Assembly: GCF_000527175.1 (NCBI RefSeq)
Contig: NZ_AZUR01000001.1
Span: 1,275,011 to 1,339,010 of the forward strand
DNA: 64,000 nt
DNA from: Pseudogulbenkiania sp. MAI-1
GTDB lineage: Bacteria > Pseudomonadota > Gammaproteobacteria > Burkholderiales > Chromobacteriaceae
Reading direction: 5' to 3'
Positions within the stretch are counted from its first letter, which is position 1. The number at the start of each line of letters is the position of its first letter. Shown here piece after piece: positions 15,523 to 23,762 of the stretch. The notes under the pieces were generated by a model. It was not told the origin of the DNA, did no database searches, and saw only the letters and a program-made list of their open reading frames with translations. The position numbers and the translations under genes were made by a program.

Positions 15523-16590
15523 ATGTTTGAAATTCCACCGTCCGAACCGTATGCCGACGTGCCGTTCCGCGCCATCGTCGAACAGTCGCTAGTCGGCATC
15601 TACGTGATGCAGGACGAGCGCTTCCCGTACGTGAATGCGACCTTTGCCGAGATGTTTGGCTACACGCCGGAAGAAATGGAGGCCGGTACCACGCTCGACC
15701 AGTTCATCCCGGCCGATTTCGTCGATGAGCTACGCGAGCGTTACCGGCTGCGTATCGCCGGCACCCCGCCGGCGATGCGCTTCGTCACGCACGGGCTGCA
15801 CCGTAACGGCAATGTGGTGCTGATCGAGGTGCACGGCATGCGTATCGAATACCGTGGCCGGCCGGCGGTGGCTGGCGTGGCTGTCGAGGTGACAGAGCGC
15901 CTGCGCAACGAGGAAGAATTGCGCCGTTCGCGCGCCGAGCTGCGCGAGCTGGCCGCCCACCTCAACACGGTGCGCGAGAACTCGCGCGCGCACTTCGCGC
16001 GCGAGCTGCACGACGTGCTCGGCGGCATGCTCACCTCGATCAAGATGGACGTCACCCGCATTATGCGGCGCGCCAATACGCCCGAGCTGCAAAGCATCGC
16101 CGCCGGCCTGCGTACGCTGACGCAGGAGGCGATCGAGAGCGTGCGCGCCATCTCGGAAGAACTGCGTTCCAGCGTGCTCGATCACCTCGGCCTCGCCGCC
16201 GCGGTCGAGCGCGAACTGATGGTATTCGGCCAGCGTCATTCGCTCGCGTGCCGCTTCGAGGCGATCGACCTGCCGGCGGCGCTGCCGCCCGAGGTGGCCA
16301 CCGCGTTCTACCGGATCTTCCAGGAGGCCACCACCAATATCGTGCGCCACGCCGACGCCAGTACCGTGCTGGTCAACCTGGGTTGTCACGCCAGCCTGCT
16401 GTGGATGGAGATCATCGACGACGGCAGCGGCATCGATCTGACGACCGGCCGGGTCGGCGCGATGGGGGTGCTCAGCATGACAGAGCGCGCGCGCGAGCTG
16501 GGCGGCCGTTTGGAGATCGGCTGCCATCCGGCCGGCGGCACGCGCTTGCATGTTTCCGTGCCGCTGTCGCAACCAGGGAGTCAAGCATGA
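15523..16590 (+). CDS. PAS-domain sensor histidine kinase, NarX/DegS type
   Basis: 355-residue soluble kinase with no membrane segments. The PAS domain is at about 15-125 (AIVEQSLVGIYVMQDERFPY; FGYTPEEMEAG). A HisKA_3 dimerisation domain follows with phospho-acceptor His in FARELHDVLGGMLTSIKMDV, then HATPase_c (TTNIVRHADAS; IIDDGSGIDL; GVLSMTERARELGG). Possible starts are ATG 15523, GTG 15517 (GGAG 9 nt upstream) or ATG 15460; the AT-rich codons before 15517 look non-coding. It overlaps its response regulator by 4 bp (ATGA), so the two form a coupled pair. Confidence 0.9.
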   Translation: MFEIPPSEPYADVPFRAIVEQSLVGIYVMQDERFPYVNATFAEMFGYTPEEMEAGTTLDQFIPADFVDELRERYRLRIAGTPPAMRFVTHGLHRNGNVVLIEVHGMRIEYRGRPAVAGVAVEVTERLRNEEELRRSRAELRELAAHLNTVRENSRAHFARELHDVLGGMLTSIKMDVTRIMRRANTPELQSIAAGLRTLTQEAIESVRAISEELRSSVLDHLGLAAAVERELMVFGQRHSLACRFEAIDLPAALPPEVATAFYRIFQEATTNIVRHADASTVLVNLGCHASLLWMEIIDDGSGIDLTTGRVGAMGVLSMTERARELGGRLEIGCHPAGGTRLHVSVPLSQPGSQA

Positions 16591-17219
16591 TCGAAGTGCT
16601 AGTGGTCGACGACCACACCGTGTTCCGCAGCGGCCTCAAGCGGCTGTTTTCCGACGAGGAAAACCTGCGTGTGGTGGGCGAGGCGAAGAGCAGCGCCGAG
16701 GCGATGACCAAGCTGCGTGAGCGGCATTACGACGTGGTGCTGCTCGACATCAATATGGAAGGGCGCAGCGGGCTGGACGCGCTCGGTTCGATCCGCGCCG
16801 AATTTCCCAAACTGCCGGTGCTGATGCTGTCGATGTATCCGGAGGAACAGTACGCGGTGGTGGCGCTCAAGGCCGGCGCTAACGGTTACGCGTCCAAGGA
16901 CATCGAGGCGGACGAGCTGGTACGCGCGGTGCGCGAGGTGGCGGCCGGGCGTAAATACCTGAGCCCGCGCGCGGCGCAACTGATCCTGGCGCAGTTCGAC
17001 GGCGTCGACAACCGTCCGCTGCACCAGAAGCTGTCGGCGCGCGAATACGAGATCATGCTGCTGATCATCAAGGGCGTGTCGCTGACCGAGATCGGCGAGA
17101 AGATGTTCGTCAGCGTCAAGACCGTCAGCACCTACCGCTCGCGCATCCTGGCCAAGCTCGGGTTGTCCAGCAACGCCGAACTGGTGCGCTACGCGGTGCG
17201 GCATGGGATCGTCAGCTAG
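16587..17219 (+). CDS. NarL/FixJ-family response regulator
   Basis: 210 residues. Receiver domain MIEVLVVDDHTVFRSGLKRLF with phospho-acceptor Asp in VVLLDINMEGRSG near residue 54, Ser/Thr switch region LMLSMYPEEQYAV and Lys in GYASKDI; a LuxR-type helix-turn-helix follows (LSAREYEIMLLIIKG; EIGEKMFVSVKTVSTYRSRI). It is phosphorylated by the kinase encoded just upstream. The stop codon TAG is part of the CTAG that borders the MITE-like element at 17216-17381. Confidence 0.95.
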   Translation: MIEVLVVDDHTVFRSGLKRLFSDEENLRVVGEAKSSAEAMTKLRERHYDVVLLDINMEGRSGLDALGSIRAEFPKLPVLMLSMYPEEQYAVVALKAGANGYASKDIEADELVRAVREVAAGRKYLSPRAAQLILAQFDGVDNRPLHQKLSAREYEIMLLIIKGVSLTEIGEKMFVSVKTVSTYRSRILAKLGLSSNAELVRYAVRHGIVS

Positions 17220-17381
17220 CAGCCTGTCGGGCTTAATGTTTTCGAGTGCGCTACGGCAAAAGTTGGGGGACTGAACAACGAAACTCGCCCAGAATTGCTA
17301 TAAAACACATTGTTTTGCTTAAAAAGTAGTCAATCTAAAACGACGTCATCAAGGGGCGGAGAAAGTCCGACAGGCTGCTAG
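17216..17381. mobile_element. MITE-like element, 166 bp including CTAG ends
   Basis: Perfect 15-bp inverted ends CTAGCAGCCTGTCGG (17216-17230) and its complement (17367-17381); similarity continues a few bases inward (GCTT versus AAGT). The interior is AT-richer than the surroundings and has no coding frame. The outermost CTAG or its TA could be the target duplication, as in IS5-type elements. It sits exactly at the stop codon of the response regulator gene. Confidence 0.7.
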
Positions 17382-17410
17382 CCGCCGCCACTCCGCCCGT
17401 CCCCAGCAAG

Positions 17411-17444
17411 TCAGATATTTCTGACACCGCTTCTGGAAATTTCC
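17411..17444. promoter_or_regulatory. Two dyads upstream of the hydrolase-TRAP genes
   Basis: TCAGATATTTCTGA (17411-17424) and GGAAATTTCC (17435-17444) are two perfect short palindromes, about one helical turn apart, 100-140 bp upstream of the secreted hydrolase gene. They are plausible regulator-binding sites; the regulator is unknown. Confidence 0.35.
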
Positions 17445-17548
17445 GGCTTACGCCCTCTGCCGTGCTCCCTAACATGAGCGCAATCGAATTCCGTTTCACT
17501 AGGGCCATGCAGGCCCGCCGCAATTCTTCATGATGGGAGAGAGAAACG

Positions 17549-18751
17549 ATGAGATTGGCTTTATCGACGCGCTCGTTGCGCACCCTCGCAGTATGTGTCG
17601 TCCTGGCGTTCCCGTTGGCGCCGGCATTCGCCTACGACGGCATCGTCGTCAAGCAGACTTTCGAGCTGCCGACGCCGCTGACCACGGTCGGCGGCGCGAC
17701 GATCAAGAACGTCAAGGTCGGCTACGAGACCATCGGCACGCTGAACAAGGCCGGCGACAACGCGATCCTGATCCCGCACTTCTTCTCCGGCACCTCGCAC
17801 TTCGCCGGCAAATACCAGCCCACCGACGCCGCACCCGGCTACTGGGACGCCATCGTCGGGCCGGGCAAACCGCTCGATACCAGCAAGTACTTCCTGATCG
17901 GCGTCGATACCCTGGCCAACGTCAACGTCAAGGACGGTGTCACCGTCACCACTGGTCCGGCCTCGCTCAACCCGGAGACCGGCAAGCCGTACGGCATGCG
18001 CTTCCCGCAGGTGCAGTTGCGCGACTCGGTCAACGTGCAGAAGGCGCTGCTGGACAAGCTCGGCGTCAAAAAGCTGCACGCGGTGATGGGCGCCTCGATG
18101 GGCAGCATGCAGACCTACGAATGGGCGGCGGCCTACCCGGAGATGGTCGAGCGCATCATCCCGGTGATTCCGAGCGCCGGCCTGAACGACTACACGCTGG
18201 CCAAGCTCGCCGATCTGAGCGCGGCGGTGAAGCTGGATCCGAAATGGAAGAACGGCGACTACAGCGCCGGCGCCGAGCCGAACGATGGCATGGCGCTGGC
18301 GCTGCGGATGCTGACCTGGATGTCGCTGGCGCCGGAGTGGGGCGAGGCCAAGTTTGGGCGCAAGTGGGCCGACGCGGCCAAGGACCCGGCCAAGGATATG
18401 AGCAACGGCTACGCGGTGAACGCCTACTTCAACGGCGTCGGCCAGGCGCGCGGCAAGGCGCTCGATGCCAACAGCCTGCTCTACACCGTGCGCGCCAACG
18501 AGCTGTTCGCGCTCGGCGGCAAGCCGGCGCTGGCGGAAGGGTTGAAGCAGATCAAGGCCAAGGTGCTGCTGTTGCCGACCAGGAACGACCAGCTCCTGGC
18601 CGTCGATGAAACGCGCAAGGTGCGCGACCAGTTGCAGGCGCAGGGCAATAAGGTCGAGTACTTCGAGCTCGGCGGCGCGGCCGGCCACCTGAACGGTATC
18701 TTCGGCATTGCCCAAGCCAGCGACGCGATCACCCGCTTTCTTGCGCAATAA
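17549..18751 (+). CDS. Secreted alpha/beta hydrolase, homoserine acetyltransferase (MetX)-like
   Basis: 400 residues with a signal peptide (about 1-29, LRTLAVCVVLAFPLAPAFA). The alpha/beta hydrolase fold is of the MetX/E22 type: nucleophile Ser in VMGASMGSMQTYEWA near residue 190, acid Asp in LLLPTRNDQLL, and His in GGAAGHLNGIFG near the end. A periplasmic location argues against Met biosynthesis and for an esterase or acyltransferase acting on an imported compound. It lies 63 bp upstream of the TRAP genes in the same direction and may provide or process the transported acid. Start ATG 17549 with GGGAGAGAG. Confidence 0.82.
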   Translation: MRLALSTRSLRTLAVCVVLAFPLAPAFAYDGIVVKQTFELPTPLTTVGGATIKNVKVGYETIGTLNKAGDNAILIPHFFSGTSHFAGKYQPTDAAPGYWDAIVGPGKPLDTSKYFLIGVDTLANVNVKDGVTVTTGPASLNPETGKPYGMRFPQVQLRDSVNVQKALLDKLGVKKLHAVMGASMGSMQTYEWAAAYPEMVERIIPVIPSAGLNDYTLAKLADLSAAVKLDPKWKNGDYSAGAEPNDGMALALRMLTWMSLAPEWGEAKFGRKWADAAKDPAKDMSNGYAVNAYFNGVGQARGKALDANSLLYTVRANELFALGGKPALAEGLKQIKAKVLLLPTRNDQLLAVDETRKVRDQLQAQGNKVEYFELGGAAGHLNGIFGIAQASDAITRFLAQ

Positions 18752-18761
18752 ATCCTCTGCG

Positions 18762-18779
18762 GCCGCCGGTACAGGCGGC
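18762..18779 (+). terminator. Small hairpin between hydrolase and TRAP genes
   Basis: GCCGCC (18762-18767)/GGCGGC (18774-18779) with a 6-nt loop and no U run, 10 bp after the hydrolase stop. Probably a weak attenuator or mRNA stabiliser. Confidence 0.3.
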
Positions 18780-18814
18780 GCAACAACCATCACACAAGCA
18801 TAGGAGCAACCAAC

Positions 18815-19438
18815 ATGGCTGATACGGACACAGTCCTCAGCATCCGACCTCCCACCCGCGACACCATGCCGTCCCTGCTCGCGGCGGCGCGCCTGATCGA
18901 CGCCATCACCGCGCGCATCGGCCGCTCCGCATCATGGGTCGTGCTGGCCGTAGTGCTGATCAGCGCCGGCAACGCGCTGGTGCGCAAGGCGTTCGACCTC
19001 AGCTCGAACGCCTTCCTCGAAATCCAGTGGTATCTGTTCTCGGCGATGTTCCTGCTCGCCGCCGCCTATACGCTGCAGAAGAACGAACACATCCGCATCG
19101 ACCTCATCAGCAGCCGGCTCAGCCGGCGCGCCCAGGCCGTGGTCGACATCGTCTGCACGCTGCTGTTTCTCACGCCGACCTGCGTGCTCTTGGTCGCCTT
19201 TGGCTGGCCGATGTTCGTCGACGCCTGGGTCAGCGGCGAGATGTCGCCCGATGCCGGCGGCCTGATCCGCTGGCCGGTGCTGCTGCTGATCCCGGTCGGC
19301 TTCGCGCTGCTGCTGGCGCAGGGCGTGTCCGAGCTGATCAAGCGTGTGGCGTTCCTGACCGGCCACGGCCCGGACCCGCTCGGTAGCGATCAGCCTGAGG
19401 CGGCAGCGCCCGAGCAACTGGTGGAGGAGCGCGCATGA
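18815..19438 (+). CDS. TRAP transporter small membrane subunit (DctQ/TakQ-type)
   Basis: 207-residue four-helix inner-membrane subunit. Hydrophobic segments include SASWVVLAVVLISAGNALV, WYLFSAMFLLAAAYTL, IVCTLLFLTPTCVLLVAFG and WPVLLLIPVGFALLLAQG, with the conserved family region LEIQWYLFSAMFLLAAAYTL followed by HIRIDL. It overlaps dctM by 4 bp (ATGA). With DctM and the binding protein downstream it makes a Na+-driven secondary uptake system. Confidence 0.92.
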   Translation: MADTDTVLSIRPPTRDTMPSLLAAARLIDAITARIGRSASWVVLAVVLISAGNALVRKAFDLSSNAFLEIQWYLFSAMFLLAAAYTLQKNEHIRIDLISSRLSRRAQAVVDIVCTLLFLTPTCVLLVAFGWPMFVDAWVSGEMSPDAGGLIRWPVLLLIPVGFALLLAQGVSELIKRVAFLTGHGPDPLGSDQPEAAAPEQLVEERA

Positions 19439-20934
19439 ATCTCGCCATGATGGCGCCGACCATGTTCGGCGCGCTGATCGCCTTTCTGTTGATCGGCTAC
19501 CCGGTAGCGTTCGCGCTGGCGGCGGTCGGCCTCTTGTTCAGTTGGATCGGCATCCACTTTGAGCTGTTGCGCCCGGAACTGCTGCAGGCCTTGCCGCGCC
19601 AGGTGTTCGACATCATGCGCAACGACACCCTGTTGGCGATCCCGTTCTTCACCTTCATGGGGCTGATCCTGGAACGTTCCGGCATGGCCGAGGACATGCT
19701 CGACACTATCGGCCAGCTGTTCGGCAAGGTGCGCGGCGGCCTGGCCTACGCGGTGATCTTCGTCGGCGCGCTGCTGGCGGCCACCACCGGCGTGGTGGCG
19801 GCGTCGGTGATCTCGATGGGCTTGATCTCGCTGCCGATCATGCTGCGCTACGGCTACGACCAGCGCGTCGCCACCGGCGTGATCGCCGCGTCCGGGACGC
19901 TGGCGCAGATCATCCCGCCGAGCCTGGTCCTGATCGTGCTGGCCGACCAGCTCGGCACCTCGGTCGGCGACATGTACGCCGGCGCGATGGCCCCCGGGCT
20001 GCTCTTGGTGGCGTTCTACGCGGCCTTTGTGCTGCTCGTCACGCTGGTCAAGCCGCACTGGGCGCCGGCGTTGCCGGAAGCGGCGCGCACGCTACGCGGC
20101 TTCGCGCTGGCGCGGCGCGCGCTGTTGGTGATGATCCCGCCGCTGCTGCTGATCTTCCTGGTGCTCGGCACCATCTTCCTTGGCCTCGCCACCCCGACCG
20201 AGGGCGGCGCGATGGGCGCGGTCGGCGCGCTGGTGCTGGCGCTGCTCAACCGCCGCTTGAACCTCACGCTGCTGCGTCAGGCGATGGATTCCACCATCAA
20301 GCTGACCACCTTCGTGGTGTTCATCCTGATCGGCGCGCGCGTGTTCCGCATCGCCTTCCTCGGCGTCGACGGCGACAAGTGGGTGGAGCACCTGTTCACC
20401 TCGCTACCGGGCGGCGCGGTCGGCTTCCTGTTGATCGTCAACCTGTTGGTGTTCGTGCTGGCGTTCTTCCTCGACTTCTTCGAGATCGCCTTCATCCTAG
20501 TGCCGCTGCTGGTGCCGGTGGCCGAGAGCCTGGGCATCAACCTGGTGTGGTTCGGCGTGATCCTGGGCGTCAACATGCAGACCTCGTTCATGCACCCGCC
20601 GTTCGGCTTTGCGCTGTTCTACCTGCGCAGCGTGGCGCCGAAGGAGGTGCAGTCGCGCAGCATCTATCTGGGCGCCATTCCCTTTGTGCTGATCCAGCTC
20701 GTGATGGTGGGGCTGCTGATCGCGATGCCGTCACTGGTGACCGGTTCGCTGCAGAAGGAGGCGACGCTGGACGAGGGCGCGGCGACCCAGATGATGGACC
20801 AGGTTGGTGGCAGCATGCTGCTCGATACGGCCGGCGATGCCTCGGCATCGGCGGGTGAAGCCTCCGCTGGGGATGCCTCGGCGCCGGCAGCCGAAGAAAG
20901 CGCCGACGTGCTCAAGCAACTGACCGGGCAGTGA
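19435..20934 (+). CDS. TRAP transporter large membrane subunit (DctM/TakM-type)
   Basis: 499-residue, about 12-helix permease. DctM traits: GYPVAFALAAVGLLFSWIG near residue 20, LAIPFFTFMGLILERSGMAE, ATTGVVAASVISMGLISLPI, IIPPSLVLIVLADQLG, and PTEGGAMGAVGALVLALL. The last ~35 residues form an Ala/Ser/Gly/Glu-rich low-complexity tail (around ASASAGEASAGDASAPAAEE), which is not part of the usual fold. It overlaps dctQ upstream; the binding-protein gene follows after a short hairpin. Confidence 0.93.
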   Translation: MNLAMMAPTMFGALIAFLLIGYPVAFALAAVGLLFSWIGIHFELLRPELLQALPRQVFDIMRNDTLLAIPFFTFMGLILERSGMAEDMLDTIGQLFGKVRGGLAYAVIFVGALLAATTGVVAASVISMGLISLPIMLRYGYDQRVATGVIAASGTLAQIIPPSLVLIVLADQLGTSVGDMYAGAMAPGLLLVAFYAAFVLLVTLVKPHWAPALPEAARTLRGFALARRALLVMIPPLLLIFLVLGTIFLGLATPTEGGAMGAVGALVLALLNRRLNLTLLRQAMDSTIKLTTFVVFILIGARVFRIAFLGVDGDKWVEHLFTSLPGGAVGFLLIVNLLVFVLAFFLDFFEIAFILVPLLVPVAESLGINLVWFGVILGVNMQTSFMHPPFGFALFYLRSVAPKEVQSRSIYLGAIPFVLIQLVMVGLLIAMPSLVTGSLQKEATLDEGAATQMMDQVGGSMLLDTAGDASASAGEASAGDASAPAAEESADVLKQLTGQ

Positions 20935-20943
20935 CAAAGAATC

Positions 20944-20961
20944 CGGCCCCGGTTGGGGCCG
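20944..20961 (+). terminator. Attenuator-like hairpin between dctM and dctP
   Basis: CGGCCCC (20944-20950), loop GGTT, GGGGCCG (20955-20961); no U run. Such a hairpin ahead of the binding-protein gene could raise binding-protein dosage by protecting or partly terminating the mRNA. Confidence 0.4.
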
Positions 20962-20993
20962 CATCACGCAAATAGAACGATAGGAGAAATAGC

Positions 20994-22082
20994 ATGCAGA
21001 AACGGAGCTTTCTGAAGAGTGCCGCCGTGGTTGCCCTGATGGGCGCGCTGTTCGGTGGTAGCGCGCTGGCGGCCGAGGGGCCGACCGTGCGCTGGCGCCT
21101 GGCATCGAGCTTCCCCAAGAGCCTCGATACCATCTACGGCGCCGGCGAAACGCTGGCCACCCGGGTCAGCAGCCTGACCGGCGGCAAGTTCCAGATCCGC
21201 GTGTTCGCCGGCGGCGAGATCGTGCCGGGCACCCAGGTGCTGGACGCGGTGCAGAGCGGCACGGTCGAAGCCGGCCACACGTTCAGTTCCTACTACGTCG
21301 GCAAGAACAAGGCGTTTGCATTCGATGCCGTGCTGCCGTTCGGCCTCACCTCGCGCCAGCAGGCGGCGTGGATGTACTACGGCGGCGGGCTGCAACTGAT
21401 GCGTGAACTGTATGGCCAGTACGGCGTGATCAACTTCCCGGGCGGCAACACCGGCACCCAGATGGGCGGCTGGTTCCGCAACGAGATCAAGAGCCTGGCC
21501 GACCTGAAGGGCCTGAAAATGCGCATCCCGGGCATGGGCGGCGAGGTGATGGCGCGCCTGGGCGCGGTGCCGCAGACCATCGCCGGCGGCGACATCTATC
21601 CGGCGCTGGAGAAGGGCACCATCGACGCCACTGAATGGGTCGGCCCGTACGACGACGAAAAGCTCGGCTTCTACAAGGTGGCCAAGCACTACTACTACCC
21701 GGGCTTCTGGGAGCCGGGTCCGCAACTGACGTTCCTGATCAACAAGAAGGAGTGGGACAAACTGCCGGCCGACTACAAGGCAGCATTCGAAACCGCAGCG
21801 GCCGAATCCAACATCCTGATGCAGGCCGAGTACGACGCCAAGAACCCGCATGCGCTGGTCAGCCTGCTGCAGAAGGGCGCCAAGCTGCACAAATTCCCGC
21901 AGGACGTGATGAAGGCCGCGCAGGTCGAGGCGTTCAAGCTGTATGACGAGGAAGCGGCCAAGAACCCGAGCTTTGCCAAGATCTACGCGTCATGGAAGAA
22001 GTTCCGCGCGTCCGAGCAGGCCTGGTTCAACCTGCCGGAAGCGAGCATGGAAAGCTTCATGTACAGCAACCGCGTCAAATAA
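20994..22082 (+). CDS. TRAP transporter periplasmic binding protein, TakP-like (2-oxo acids)
   Basis: 362 residues with a signal peptide (about 1-26). The mature sequence closely follows the TakP pattern as I recall it: WRLASSFPKSLDTIYGAGE, FPGGNTGTQMGGWFR, LKMRIPGMGGEVM, and GGDIYPALEKGTIDATEWVG followed by PYDDEKLGFYKVA. TakP of Rhodobacter sphaeroides binds pyruvate and other 2-oxo acids with a cation, and the ligand-touching Gln, Arg and Trp-Val-Gly-Pro segments are kept. It completes the dctQ-dctM-dctP operon. Confidence 0.9.
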   Translation: MQKRSFLKSAAVVALMGALFGGSALAAEGPTVRWRLASSFPKSLDTIYGAGETLATRVSSLTGGKFQIRVFAGGEIVPGTQVLDAVQSGTVEAGHTFSSYYVGKNKAFAFDAVLPFGLTSRQQAAWMYYGGGLQLMRELYGQYGVINFPGGNTGTQMGGWFRNEIKSLADLKGLKMRIPGMGGEVMARLGAVPQTIAGGDIYPALEKGTIDATEWVGPYDDEKLGFYKVAKHYYYPGFWEPGPQLTFLINKKEWDKLPADYKAAFETAAAESNILMQAEYDAKNPHALVSLLQKGAKLHKFPQDVMKAAQVEAFKLYDEEAAKNPSFAKIYASWKKFRASEQAWFNLPEASMESFMYSNRVK

Positions 22083-22100
22083 GCGCGAGTCAAATAAACA

Positions 22101-22144
22101 AGATCGGAACTATCTGACAGCCGGATCGGAAGATTCCGGCTGGC
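22101..22144. repeat. Intergenic repeat copy 1 with internal hairpin
   Basis: Shares CGGAAnTATC-n2-ACAGCCGG and CGGAAG-n-TTCCG with 22322-22361. Internal dyad CAGCCGGA/TCCGGCTG forms an 8-bp stem. It lies 18 bp after the TRAP binding-protein gene, with no U run. Confidence 0.5.
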
Positions 22145-22153
22145 ATGCACCAT

Positions 22154-22264
22154 AGGGATCGCTACTATCTGTGTGGCAGATGTATCCCTCTGTAGTATTG
22201 GCAGCTAGCGCTGTCTTCTGTCGTTATGGTGGCGTGGGCCTTGGCTCCGCCACCTTTTTTATTG
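22154..22264 (+). ncRNA. Candidate structured small RNA ending in an intrinsic terminator
   Basis: Three consecutive hairpins lie in a gene-free stretch. (1) AGGGAT (22154-22159)/ATCCCT (22184-22189) encloses ATCTG/CAGAT with loop TGTGG. (2) GGCAGC-TAGC-GCTGTC lies near 22200-22215. (3) A canonical terminator GGTGGCG (22228-22234)/CGCCACC (22248-22254) with T6 follows. No start or promoter could be fixed, so it may be an independent sRNA or the processed 3' UTR of the TRAP operon. It resembles no RNA family I recognise. Confidence 0.4.
22228..22264 (+). terminator. Intrinsic terminator downstream of TRAP operon
   Basis: GGTGGCG (22228-22234) pairs with CGCCACC (22248-22254), followed by TTTTTTATT. 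Confidence 0.88.
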
Positions 22265-22321
22265 TATCGAATGCCAGGCATTTTCAGTGAACAGGCCATA
22301 GTTCCCATCAAGATCGCCAAT

Positions 22322-22361
22322 CGGAATTATCCTACAGCCGGCACGGAAGCTTCCGACTGCC
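22322..22361. repeat. Intergenic repeat copy 2
   Basis: Imperfect copy of 22101-22144, with central palindrome GGAAGCTTCC. It lies about 140 bp upstream of the porin start, so one copy borders the TRAP end and the other the porin promoter region. Confidence 0.5.
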
Positions 22362-22500
22362 GCCTCCTCTCCGCCTCTTTACCATCGTTTCTTATCCCGA
22401 CCGACTCAAGGCAGCACAACGATACCAAGGCGCTAGTGGTTGGGTCCTCCACGAAGCGCTGCTCATTTGAAAAGGCCCTGCACTAAGGAGAGGATTTGGA

Positions 22501-23709
22501 ATGAAGAAGCTGTCAATTGCCGTCGCAGTCGCGCTGGCCCTGCCGCTATCCGCCCATGCACTGGATTTCCAGGTGGGCAGCAACACGCAACTGTCGATTT
22601 CCGGCCTGCTGGCGGTCGGTCAGAAGTGGTCCAAGGTGGAGGACAACGGGCGCGGCACCAAGAACGAGCAGCGCCTGGACGACAACACCTCGCGCCTGAT
22701 CTTTTCCGGCTCCACCGACCTCGGCAACGGGCTGAAGGCGATCGGCCGCATCGAAAGCCGCCTCACCACCGACACCCGCCCGTCCGATGCTCTGACCGAG
22801 GGGCAATCCCCGGTGACCACCCGCGTGGGCGACGCCACCGGCTGGGCCGACGGCGATACCTGGTTCGGCCTCGCCGGCCAGTGGGGCCAGGCCACCTTCG
22901 GCAAATCCACGCTCTATTACACCGACACCATGGCGGTGCCCAACTTCGGCCTCAACGGCGCGGGCGAATCGTACCGCACCTGGGATGTCCAGTCGCTCGC
23001 TACCTTCAACCTGCTGAGCGAAGTGGCCAACGGCACCACTCGCTACTACACCACCGGCATCACCCGCTCGCGCAACGTGCTGCGCTATGACTCGCCCAAG
23101 TTCGGCGGTCTGGATGGCAGCATCGCCTACACCAAGAACGCCGCGGGCGACGAACAGCACTGTGCAGCGACCGCCACCAGTTGCGCGGCCGACTACACGG
23201 CCGGCGGCACCTGGTACGGCCGTCTGCGCTACAACGATGGTCCGCTGACCGCCTCGCTGAGCCTGCTGGACCAGAAGCCGCAGGGCAGCACGCTCGATAC
23301 GCGCGGCTACCGCCTGGGCGCCGGCTACACGCTGCCGTTCAACCTGAAGCTCGGCCTGGTGTATGACAACACCACGGTGAAGAACGGCGTGTCCACCGGC
23401 AAGGATGCCAAGCGCGGCGTGTGGATGCTGCCGGTCAGCTACGGCTTTGGCGACCATATGGCCTACCTGACCTACACCAAGGCCGGCAACACCTCCAACG
23501 TGGCTAACAGCGGCGCCAGCCAGCTCACCGTCGGCTACGACTACGCGCTGGCCAAGAACGCCTTTGCCGGCGTGTTCCTGACCAAGCTGAAGAATGACAG
23601 CAACGGCACCTATGTGCCTTACCTGTCCGGCACCGCGCTCGGCAGCAGCTCGCCGGCCAAGGGCGAGGGCTGGCACCAGCTGTCGTTCAACGTCAACTAC
23701 TGGTTCTGA
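22501..23709 (+). CDS. Outer-membrane general porin (Gram-negative porin family)
   Basis: 402 residues with a clean signal peptide (MKKLSIAVAVALALPLSAHA). It is a trimeric 16-strand beta-barrel of the betaproteobacterial type: alternating polar/hydrophobic strands with aromatic girdle, loop region around DTRPSDAL, constriction-like FGLAGQWGQATFGKST, FGGLDGSIAY, and terminal strand LSFNVNYWF ending in the Phe required for outer-membrane assembly. A Cys pair (HCAATATSCAA) near residue 220 may form a loop disulfide. RBS AGGAGAGGA. No partner gene; possibly the outer-membrane entry for the TRAP substrates. Confidence 0.95.
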   Translation: MKKLSIAVAVALALPLSAHALDFQVGSNTQLSISGLLAVGQKWSKVEDNGRGTKNEQRLDDNTSRLIFSGSTDLGNGLKAIGRIESRLTTDTRPSDALTEGQSPVTTRVGDATGWADGDTWFGLAGQWGQATFGKSTLYYTDTMAVPNFGLNGAGESYRTWDVQSLATFNLLSEVANGTTRYYTTGITRSRNVLRYDSPKFGGLDGSIAYTKNAAGDEQHCAATATSCAADYTAGGTWYGRLRYNDGPLTASLSLLDQKPQGSTLDTRGYRLGAGYTLPFNLKLGLVYDNTTVKNGVSTGKDAKRGVWMLPVSYGFGDHMAYLTYTKAGNTSNVANSGASQLTVGYDYALAKNAFAGVFLTKLKNDSNGTYVPYLSGTALGSSSPAKGEGWHQLSFNVNYWF

Positions 23710-23762
23710 ACCGTTTGCCAGGTGCAACCTTGACCGTCTTCGGGCTGACCATAGATTTTTTA

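Noticed and set aside
17335..17583. Minus-strand frame of 82 codons overlapping the MITE-like element and the hydrolase start
   Set aside because: It crosses the element boundary and the promoter region, has no family motif, and has no convincing ribosome site.
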